Origin: Sphingobacterium sp. FBM7-1
GTDB lineage: Bacteria; Bacteroidota; Bacteroidia; Sphingobacteriales; Sphingobacteriaceae
Reading direction: 5' to 3'
Assembly (NCBI RefSeq): GCF_020687765.1
Contig: NZ_JAJEWJ010000010.1
Coordinates: 1 to 64,000, forward strand
Length of the DNA stretch: 64,000 bases
Shown one piece after another: positions 40,778 to 48,145 of the stretch (its first letter is position 1; each line of letters opens with the position of its first letter). The translations under genes and the position numbers were made by a program. Under the pieces are notes generated by a model. The model was given only the letters and a program-made list of their open reading frames with translations, was not told where the DNA came from and searched no databases.

Positions 40778-41956
40778 ATGACGCAAAATAAATTTACAAC
40801 GCTGCAGCGTTTTCGCCTCATGGCTATTGGGCTGCTCTTTTTTAATGGACTATTAAGTGCGCAGACCCAATCCGAAAAGGAAACTAAGCATAGAGCCGGT
40901 ATTGTTTTAGAGGAATTTTTGTTTACCAAAGCGGAGTTTCCGTCTTGCCATTCCGCGACCATTGTGGAACTGCCTAACAAGGAATTACTTTGCACCTATT
41001 TTGGCGGGACATACGAGCGGCATCCGGACGTTGAAATTCGTTTGCAACGTAAGAAACTAGATGGTACATGGACTCCTCCTGTATCGGTGGCGCATGGCAT
41101 ACAGCCTGATGGGGAGAGGTTCCCCACATGGAATCCAGTGTTATTTCAACCTAGGGGCGGAGACCTTATGTTATATTATAAAGTAGGCCCTAGTCCAAAA
41201 GAATGGTGGGGCGAATTTATTACATCAAAAGATAATGGACATACTTGGAGTCAACCCCAGCGTTTAGAAGGAAATCTTCTCGGCCCTATCAAAAACAAGC
41301 CCATCCAGTTGTCGAATGGTACCCTGCTGTCGGGGTCGAGTGACGAAAACGGTGGGTGGAAAGCACATGTGGAGCGCAGTACGGATGGGGGTAAGAGCTG
41401 GTCATTTATCGGTCCACTAAATGACGGTAAGAAAATGGCCGCCATCCAGCCGACCCTGCTTACACATGCAGATGGCAGCATTCAGATGCTTAGCCGTACA
41501 AACACGAGCGGTGAGGAAAGGATCACCGAAACTTGGTCGCGTGATGGCGGTTTAACTTGGTCGGCGATGAGGTGGACGACTTTGCCTAATAACAATTCGG
41601 GCTTAGATGCTGTAACGCTCCAAGACGGACGGCACTTATTGATTTATAATCACGCTACACGCGAGCAGGAAGGCATGGGACATAAAGGTAGAGGAGTACT
41701 CAATCTAGCAGTAAGTAAGGACGGTAAAACATGGGAAGCAGCACTTATGTTGGATTATATTGATGAACCGGAAAAGCAATATTCGTATCCTTCTATTATT
41801 CAAACAACGGATGGTTTATTACACCTTGTGTACACCTGGCATCGCGAACGTATTAAGCATGTTGTTGTGGATCCCAACCAGTTGGAAACTTTTCCTATTG
41901 TGGATGGTGAATGGCCGTATGAGCATATTCCTTTGGTGCTTAGTACAGAACAATAA
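40778..41956 (+). CDS. Sialidase-like (BNR repeat) secreted protein
   Basis: 392 residues. A signal peptide ends near residue 28 (LLSAQTQ). Four Asp-box motifs (S-x-D-x-G-x-T/S-W) are visible: SKDNGHTW, STDGGKSW, SRDGGLTW and SKDGKTW. It belongs to the exo-alpha-sialidase-like six-bladed propeller proteins. The arginine triad of true sialidases could not be confirmed, so a different glycan or polysaccharide substrate is possible. There is no nearby nan operon. It ends before a strong bidirectional terminator. Confidence 0.8.
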   Translation: MTQNKFTTLQRFRLMAIGLLFFNGLLSAQTQSEKETKHRAGIVLEEFLFTKAEFPSCHSATIVELPNKELLCTYFGGTYERHPDVEIRLQRKKLDGTWTPPVSVAHGIQPDGERFPTWNPVLFQPRGGDLMLYYKVGPSPKEWWGEFITSKDNGHTWSQPQRLEGNLLGPIKNKPIQLSNGTLLSGSSDENGGWKAHVERSTDGGKSWSFIGPLNDGKKMAAIQPTLLTHADGSIQMLSRTNTSGEERITETWSRDGGLTWSAMRWTTLPNNNSGLDAVTLQDGRHLLIYNHATREQEGMGHKGRGVLNLAVSKDGKTWEAALMLDYIDEPEKQYSYPSIIQTTDGLLHLVYTWHRERIKHVVVDPNQLETFPIVDGEWPYEHIPLVLSTEQ

Positions 41957-41997
41957 ACGTCTTTGATAAACGATTTTATTAAGTGGTGAAAATAAAA

Positions 41998-42028
41998 AAT
42001 CCTGAAGCGGGGAGCTTCAGGATTTTAA
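41998..42028. terminator. Bidirectional terminator between convergent genes
   Basis: AATCCTGAAGC (41998-42008) and GCTTCAGGATT (42014-42024) form an eleven-pair stem with a GGGGA loop. It is flanked by A-rich sequence on the left and T-rich on the right, so it can serve the sialidase gene and the YqhD gene. Confidence 0.85.
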
Positions 42029-42119
42029 CTAACTAACCAATTATAAACCTAATTATGAATACACAAATATAATAAAATTTTAGCTGTGGCAATCCCGCAT
42101 AGTGTAGTTTTAACACATC

Positions 42120-43283
42120 TTAACAACTACGTAACACGATCTCATAAGCGTCTTGCGGAGTAATGCGCTTGTATTCGCCGATCCCCATCCAGTTTCGATT
42201 GATAAACGCATTTTTAACCCGTGTAGCAGTGTCCTGATAATCCGCTACGTAGTCGGATAATTTCGTATCTATACCTAGACTATGAAAAAACTGCTCCATT
42301 TTTATTATGCCCTTATTTGCTTTTTCCTCTTGTGTTCCTTCGGCGATTCCCCATACGCGCTCGGCATATTGGGCCAGCTTTTCTTTTTTAGTTTCCAGGT
42401 TGTAACGGTAGTGGGCCGGTGCAATAATAGCCAATGTACGGGCATGATCAATTCCGTAATATGCCGTCAGTTCGTGTCCCATAGCATGTACAGCCCAATC
42501 GGTCACAACACCCTTCTGGATGAGTCCGTTAAGCGCCATGGTACAACACCACATAAAATTCGCAGCAGCCCCGTAATCAAATTCGGGTTCCATTAATTTC
42601 GTTGCATGTTGTTGTAAGCTGATGAGGATATTCTCGGCAAAACGTTCCTGTAGGTCTGCCGAAGAAGGCTCGGTCATGTATTGTTCTAGCACGTGAGTGT
42701 AGGCATCTACAATTCCATTGGCAATTTGCCTTTTGGGTATAGAACGCACTACTTCAGGATCCAATACGGAGAACTGGGGGAATAAGCCCGGACCGCCAGC
42801 GCCCAGCTTCTCGTTGGTTTCCTTTCTTGATATCACATAGCCCGAATTCATTTCGGATCCGGTAGCTGGTAGGGTAAGTACAGTGCCGAATGGTATACCT
42901 TCGCCTTCTTGCGGTCGAACAGGCTTTTTCACGACATCCCAGGGGTCGCCCTCATAACCGGCGGCAGCTGAGAGAAATTTTACGCCATCAATAACAGAAC
43001 CGCCACCTACTGCGAGCAAATATGTCACATCTTTTTCCTTAATAACCGCTATAGCGTTACGTAAAGTTTCATATTCAGGATTGGCGGTTACACCAGCAAA
43101 TTCATATACGGTATGTGCTTTTAAAGCTTCCTGGATCTGGTCGTAAACACCATTTTGCTTGATGCTACCGCCGCCATATACCAGCAAGATGCGAGCATCC
43201 TGCGGTATCTCGCGCGAAATTTTTGCGATTTCACCCTTTCCGAAAATTATTTTTGTTGGGTTTTTAAATTCGAAATTAATCAT
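42120..43283 (-). CDS. Iron-containing alcohol dehydrogenase, YqhD-like
   Basis: 387 residues from the ATG at 43283, exactly the length of E. coli YqhD; the track of Met codons upstream adds nine residues without family support. The NADPH motif GGGSVIDGVKF (about 95-105) and metal ligands in VDAYTHVLEQY (Asp and His) and AVHAMGHELTAYYGIDHAR (two His) are present. It reduces aldehydes, including those from lipid peroxidation. A -7 box is at 43315-43308. Confidence 0.92.
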   Translation of the reverse strand: MINFEFKNPTKIIFGKGEIAKISREIPQDARILLVYGGGSIKQNGVYDQIQEALKAHTVYEFAGVTANPEYETLRNAIAVIKEKDVTYLLAVGGGSVIDGVKFLSAAAGYEGDPWDVVKKPVRPQEGEGIPFGTVLTLPATGSEMNSGYVISRKETNEKLGAGGPGLFPQFSVLDPEVVRSIPKRQIANGIVDAYTHVLEQYMTEPSSADLQERFAENILISLQQHATKLMEPEFDYGAAANFMWCCTMALNGLIQKGVVTDWAVHAMGHELTAYYGIDHARTLAIIAPAHYRYNLETKKEKLAQYAERVWGIAEGTQEEKANKGIIKMEQFFHSLGIDTKLSDYVADYQDTATRVKNAFINRNWMGIGEYKRITPQDAYEIVLRSC

Positions 43284-43307
43284 GATGTTCTCTTTAGTGT
43301 TTGACAA

Positions 43308-43315
43308 CAAAAATA
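43308..43315 (-). promoter_or_regulatory. -7 box of the YqhD-like gene
   Basis: TATTTTTG on the minus strand fits TAnnTTTG and lies 24 bases before the ATG at 43283, which supports that start. It lies between the egtB stop and the gene, so the gene has its own promoter. Confidence 0.5.
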
Positions 43316-43361
43316 CAGGTTAAAGACTCCACCACTGTCGTTTTAATGTTAAATCTGTTAC

Positions 43362-44540
43362 TCAGCGAGCTAACCGTATCCCGGTAAATTGCCAACGAGT
43401 GTGTGCGTGGAAGAAATTACGGTAAGTGTTCCGGCTATGACCGTAGGGCGTCGCTACAGATGCTCCGCGTAATACGAGCTGGTTCACCATGAATTTACCG
43501 TTATACTCACCAACCGCTCCTGCTTCTTTTTTAAATCCCGGATAGGGCAAATAGGCACTGCCGGTCCATTCCCAACGCTTACCCCAAGAAAACTGCTCGG
43601 AAGCGACTTCCCATTCTGCTTCGGTGGGTAGCCGCATACCTTTCCATGCAGCATATGCCGCAGCTTCGTAAAAGCTAACATGGCAAACCGGGGTTTCAGA
43701 ATCCACATCCTGCAGTCCGGCTAACGTATAGTTCATCCATTTGCCGTCTAGAAAATGCCAATAGAGCGGTGCTTCGATTTCTTGTTGTTTTACCCAATCC
43801 CAGCCTTCGGCGTGCCAGTATCGAAAATCTCTATATCCGCCGTCCGCGATAAATTCTATAAATTCTCTATTGGTTACGTTTTGAGAAGCAATTTCAAAAT
43901 TTTCTAGATATTCTCGGTGTCTTCCCTTTTCGTTATCAAAACAAAATCCATCACCATGGAAACCGATTTCATAAATGCCTTCGGAAATGGCTACCATCTC
44001 GGTAGTTGGGTTCCGCTGTCCATATTCTAATTCTGTATGATAAGGTGGAAATAAGGGGTTATGGCCGAGAATATATTTGATGTCACTATAGAGGAGTTCC
44101 TGATGTTGCTGCTCATGATTTAACCCAAGTTCCAATAGTTTGCAAGTTTCTTCTGATGGGGTGGCTGCTTGGAAAAAAGCCAGCATTTTATTATCGACAT
44201 ATTCTCGATACCTATATACATCGGCTACAGAAGGTCTGCTTAAATTTCCGCGGTCCGTACGGACCACGCGAGATCCAACGGTTTCGTAGTAACTATTGAA
44301 TACAAAGTTGTAGTCTTCATCAAATACTTCATAGCCGGATACATGAGGAATCAAAATAAAAGTTTCAAAGAACCAGGTTGTATGGCCCAAGTGCCATTTA
44401 GGCGGGCTGACGTCTGCAATGGGTTGTACTACATAGTCTTCGATTTCTAGCGGTTTGCAGATCTGTACCGAATACCTGCGGATTTCCTCATACCGACGTT
44501 TTAAATCTGTCCCCCATGGTTCGTGCGCTATTTTTTCCAC
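43362..44540 (-). CDS. egtB: Ergothioneine biosynthesis protein EgtB (sulfoxide synthase)
   Basis: 392 residues. An N-terminal DinB-like helical domain supplies the iron site: His50/His53 in KWHLGHTTW and His142/His146 in NHEQQHQELL. The C-terminal FGE-sulfatase-like domain ends in TGIRLAR. It joins a thiol donor to trimethylated histidine using oxygen. Whether it uses cysteine or gamma-glutamylcysteine cannot be told. The length is somewhat short for mycobacterial EgtB (about 430). The start overlaps the end of egtD by 13 bases. EgtA, EgtC and EgtE are not in the window. Confidence 0.9.
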   Translation of the reverse strand: MEKIAHEPWGTDLKRRYEEIRRYSVQICKPLEIEDYVVQPIADVSPPKWHLGHTTWFFETFILIPHVSGYEVFDEDYNFVFNSYYETVGSRVVRTDRGNLSRPSVADVYRYREYVDNKMLAFFQAATPSEETCKLLELGLNHEQQHQELLYSDIKYILGHNPLFPPYHTELEYGQRNPTTEMVAISEGIYEIGFHGDGFCFDNEKGRHREYLENFEIASQNVTNREFIEFIADGGYRDFRYWHAEGWDWVKQQEIEAPLYWHFLDGKWMNYTLAGLQDVDSETPVCHVSFYEAAAYAAWKGMRLPTEAEWEVASEQFSWGKRWEWTGSAYLPYPGFKKEAGAVGEYNGKFMVNQLVLRGASVATPYGHSRNTYRNFFHAHTRWQFTGIRLAR

Positions 44541-45538
44541 TTTGCCTCCATTTTATTGTCTACTTGCCAGATAACGTCTACGAACCACCCTTTCGTATCA
44601 TTCAGTACCGCCAATGGCTGAAAGCCCGCACGGGAAGCTAGTAGCTGTATGTCTTGTGTTGTAAATTTCTGTGATACTTCTACCTGAATATATTCATGTT
44701 CTGCGAAGGAAAAAGTGGTTTCGTCTAGCTTCACTTGCTGATTAGTCAAGCTGATTAAAAAGCTTCTGCATGCACCAGTTACAGGATCATAAGTTTGATA
44801 ATGTTCGAACTTTGCCAGATTGAAATTTGCTCCTAATTCATTATTGATCCGCGAGAGGATGTTCAGGTTAAATTTGGCGGTAATTCCAGGAGGGTCATTG
44901 TACGCTTTTAAAATTGTGTGGGGATTTTTTTTGAGGTCAAAGCCCATTAGCACGATATCTCCCTTGGAGAGTTTGCGCCGTAATTGGATGCAAAACTGTT
45001 CTGCTTCGTCGAGCTCCATATTACCAATATTGCTGCCTAGAAAGAGGACTACTTTGCGGTTTGTCGAAAGGGCGTAGGCCTTTTCTAACATATCAAAATA
45101 TTCACCGGCTAATGGGATGATACTCCCTTCGGGTAGTTCCTTTTTGAGATTGTTTGCCAATATCTGAAGGATATTCTCGGAAATATCGATCGGCATATAG
45201 GTGAAGTCTGCTGTTTGTGCTGCGAGGTGTCTTAGCAAAAAGGTTGATTTCCGGGCATCCCCGGCTCCGAGCTCAATTAGGTCGAATGGCGTTTCACTTT
45301 GTTGTATCATAGCCGCCATATCGGCCGTTTGGTTTTTAAAGATATCCAGTTCGCAATCGGTGAGATAATATTCCGGCATGTCCATTATTTGCTGAAAGTA
45401 AGCGTCGCCGGTTTTATCATAAAAATATTTAGCATCCAGTTTTTTGGGGTTACTCTTCAGTCCGTTGAGTACATCCTGCCGAAATCGATCGGCATAAACA
45501 TTTTCTCGATTAATAGCATAGGCCACATTCATAGGCAA
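44528..45538 (-). CDS. egtD: L-histidine N-alpha-methyltransferase EgtD
   Basis: 336 residues. The family start includes PKKLDAKYFYDKTGDAYF (about 32-49) and the SAM-binding motif LIELGAGDARKS (about 91-102). It converts histidine to hercynine by three methylations, the first step of ergothioneine synthesis. A second Met two codons downstream (45532) is an alternative start. It lies between a small cupin gene and egtB in one operon, with 25 and minus 13 base spacing. Confidence 0.93.
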   Translation of the reverse strand: MPMNVAYAINRENVYADRFRQDVLNGLKSNPKKLDAKYFYDKTGDAYFQQIMDMPEYYLTDCELDIFKNQTADMAAMIQQSETPFDLIELGAGDARKSTFLLRHLAAQTADFTYMPIDISENILQILANNLKKELPEGSIIPLAGEYFDMLEKAYALSTNRKVVLFLGSNIGNMELDEAEQFCIQLRRKLSKGDIVLMGFDLKKNPHTILKAYNDPPGITAKFNLNILSRINNELGANFNLAKFEHYQTYDPVTGACRSFLISLTNQQVKLDETTFSFAEHEYIQVEVSQKFTTQDIQLLASRAGFQPLAVLNDTKGWFVDVIWQVDNKMEAKWKK

Positions 45539-45563
45539 GTATATTAATGCTTTTTAAGGTCAA

Positions 45564-45962
45564 CTAAATACGGTCAGGCACCAAAGTGAGCAAAAAGAAA
45601 CTTTCTGTCGTTGCTACCACACTGTGTGTTATATTAGGTTGTAAGGCGATCATTTGGCCTTTCTCTATTTCCGCCCTTTCATACTCTGTGGCGAATGTAA
45701 TTTTCCCTTCCAGCACCTGCACGCTGATTGTGCCATTGGCTTTATGGGGTTTCAGTTCGGCTTGCGCGTGTAATCCAATAAGGACGATCGTCATCGCATC
45801 GGATTTAAAAATGGTAATAGAATTCCGTTCGCTCTCTTGCCATGTAGGTTCTTCTTTTACTTTTTGGATAAAGTCGACTACATTCATCTCCACAAGCGGG
45901 GCATTTAAAGTGCGGTCGCCTTCAGGGCGCTGCGGCGTGGCTTCGTTTGATTTGTTTTCCAT
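45564..45962 (-). CDS. Small cupin-domain protein preceding egtD
   Basis: 132 residues. It forms a single cupin barrel: KPHKANGTISVQVLEG carries the first motif and GQMIALQPNITHSVVA the second, but the usual double His-x-His is partly lost (only H at KPH and H at THS). Metal binding is uncertain. It is the first gene of the cupin-egtD-egtB operon, so a role in ergothioneine formation or sensing is reasonable but not shown. Confidence 0.75.
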   Translation of the reverse strand: MENKSNEATPQRPEGDRTLNAPLVEMNVVDFIQKVKEEPTWQESERNSITIFKSDAMTIVLIGLHAQAELKPHKANGTISVQVLEGKITFATEYERAEIEKGQMIALQPNITHSVVATTESFFLLTLVPDRI

Positions 45963-46101
45963 GTCTTTGAATCTTTTTAGTGGATCAGCGTTTACACTTA
46001 GAAAACAGTTGTGGCATTAAAATGTTTACGATACTTTGCACAAACATCCGGTGTTTGAGTTTCCGGATTGAGTATCAAGCAGACGATAGTCCGCTTTTTT
46101 T

Positions 46102-47364
46102 CTAAGACGAAACCAACTGCATTAATATAGCCGTTAACCACCCCGCGTAGGTGCCTATTGCATAGCTAAAAACGGATAGAATAACGCCTACCGAAACAAG
46201 TGAGGGATGAAAAGCTGCGGAGGTAACTGTAGCGGAAGCTACGCCGCCCACATTTGCCATGCTACCAATAGCATAGTAGAAAAAGGGCACTTTTATCAGT
46301 TTGCCGACGACTAATAGCAGTAAGGCATGTATACTAATCCAGATGATGCCGACGATAAATAAGCCAGGGTTTTGTAAGATGGCGGTAATATCCGTCTGCA
46401 TACCGATAGTGACGATCAACATATATAATAATACTGTGGCCATTTTGGAGGCTCCGGCATTTTCCAGTTTGCGTGCCGGCGTGAAAGAAAGGACAATTCC
46501 AATCAGCGTCGAAAATAATATCAGCCAAAAGAAGCTGTTGGTTAAGGAGAACTTTTCAAGTTCGGGAAAATGGAGCGTCATGTACGAAGTAACCCGGTTC
46601 GCCAAAAGCGAAGCCAAGCCAGTTCCGCCCAAAGCAAGCGACAACATAAAGATCAGATCTTTCGTCTCGGGGATACGGACGCTTGTTTTCTGTTGGTGAT
46701 CCATACGGCTGGTCAATGCCTCCAACTCCGCAGTGTCGGCTTTAAAAAAGCGATTGAATTCCACCTGTTTGGAGGCGCCATAGAGGAGGAAGGCCATCCA
46801 GAAATAAGCGACAAATACATCGACGGTAATTGTTGCAGAAAATAGTTCCGGTGATGGCTGGAGTATCTCCCGGAGAGCTGCTTGGTTCGCACTCCCGCCG
46901 ATCCACGAGCCAGCAAGTGTTCCTAACCCGCGCCATACCTCGTCGGGGCCGGCACCGCCCACTACGCCGGGTGCCACAAAGGAGGTAAGCCACACAGCTA
47001 GCGGCCCGCCGATAATAATACCAAGCATGCCCGTGAAAAACATCAATCCTACGCCCTTGCGTAAATTCCACATCTCGCGAAGGTTGAGGTTCAAGGTGAA
47101 AAGAATAAGGCAGGCGGGTAGAAAAAAGCGACTGCCGATACTCGTAAGCGGTGAGTTTTCGCCGTCGATGATACCGGCCGAGTTGAGCAGGCCCGGGATA
47201 AAATAACAGAGCAATAAAGGGGGAATAACCGAATAAAACTTAACGAGATAATTGTTTTTATGGTTAGAGGTGTAGAATACCAAGCCTAAGACGGCCATCA
47301 ATAAGCCTAGTACCGCAGCATTGTCGTTTATTAAAGGGGTGACTTCTCTGATCGTATTTTGCAT
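46102..47364 (-). CDS. DUF819 family inner-membrane protein
   Basis: 420 residues with about 11 hydrophobic helices. The features GGSANQAALRE and GSMANVGGVASATVTSAAFHP are typical for DUF819 (YjcL-like). No transport substrate is known. It stands alone, upstream of the cupin gene by about 140 bases, on the same strand. Confidence 0.9.
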   Translation of the reverse strand: MQNTIREVTPLINDNAAVLGLLMAVLGLVFYTSNHKNNYLVKFYSVIPPLLLCYFIPGLLNSAGIIDGENSPLTSIGSRFFLPACLILFTLNLNLREMWNLRKGVGLMFFTGMLGIIIGGPLAVWLTSFVAPGVVGGAGPDEVWRGLGTLAGSWIGGSANQAALREILQPSPELFSATITVDVFVAYFWMAFLLYGASKQVEFNRFFKADTAELEALTSRMDHQQKTSVRIPETKDLIFMLSLALGGTGLASLLANRVTSYMTLHFPELEKFSLTNSFFWLILFSTLIGIVLSFTPARKLENAGASKMATVLLYMLIVTIGMQTDITAILQNPGLFIVGIIWISIHALLLLVVGKLIKVPFFYYAIGSMANVGGVASATVTSAAFHPSLVSVGVILSVFSYAIGTYAGWLTAILMQLVSS

Positions 47365-47453
47365 ATGTCCCGGTTTACTGCAGTGTTTGCCGTTGCAATA
47401 TACTTATTTTCGGGTTTAAATCCGGTAGCATAGCGACGGACGCGCGCAGTGTA

Positions 47454-48077
47454 TTACGGGATGTTTAAATACTTATGCGTCTGTAACGAAATCTCCCATT
47501 GGGGATGTTTTTTTACATATTCAATGATAAGGGGAGTCATTTCGCTGCTTTTCGACCATTCGGGCTGCAGATAGAGCTTGCAGTTTTTGCCAACAAACCG
47601 CGCATGTTCTTCGGCCCATTGAAAATCGCTCTTATTGAAAACAATAACCTTTAATTCGCCGGCTGCATTCAGTACATCCGGACGCGGACCTTTGAACTTT
47701 TTAGGAGATAAACATATCCAATCCCAATAACCGGATAAGGGATAGGCGCCAGATGTTTCTATGAAGGTTTGTATGCCGGCTTGTTTTAACCCTTTGGTAA
47801 GGTAATCTAAATTGTAGAGCAGGGGTTCACCCCCGGTGATAACGACCGTGTTGGCAGGGTATTGCTTAGCATTTTCAATAATGGTATCGGCTGATGTCAG
47901 CGGATGTAGTTCCGCATCCCAGCTTTCTTTCACGTCACACCAATGGCATCCGACATCACAGCCTCCCAAACGAATGAAATATGCCGCTTTGCCGGTATGG
48001 TATCCTTCGCCTTGTATGGTGTAAAACTCTTCCATCAGTGGAAGTAGGGTGCCGTCTTCGGGAACTTGATTTGACAT
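47454..48077 (-). CDS. queE: 7-carboxy-7-deazaguanine synthase QueE
   Basis: 207 residues from the ATG at 48077; the open frame extends seven codons further without family support. Radical-SAM motif C-x3-C-x2-C at Cys40, Cys44 and Cys47 in GGCDVGCHWCD. The N-terminal LMEEFYTIQGEGYHTG is a family signature, as is the VVITGGEPLLY glycine motif. It converts 6-carboxytetrahydropterin to the 7-deazaguanine used for queuosine in tRNA. No other que gene is adjacent. Confidence 0.95.
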   Translation of the reverse strand: MSNQVPEDGTLLPLMEEFYTIQGEGYHTGKAAYFIRLGGCDVGCHWCDVKESWDAELHPLTSADTIIENAKQYPANTVVITGGEPLLYNLDYLTKGLKQAGIQTFIETSGAYPLSGYWDWICLSPKKFKGPRPDVLNAAGELKVIVFNKSDFQWAEEHARFVGKNCKLYLQPEWSKSSEMTPLIIEYVKKHPQWEISLQTHKYLNIP

Positions 48078-48145
48078 TGCTTTTCCTTTTGAGAGCACAA
48101 AGATACGAAAAAAAACGAAGCCGGGATGCCATGCCTCCGACCGGA

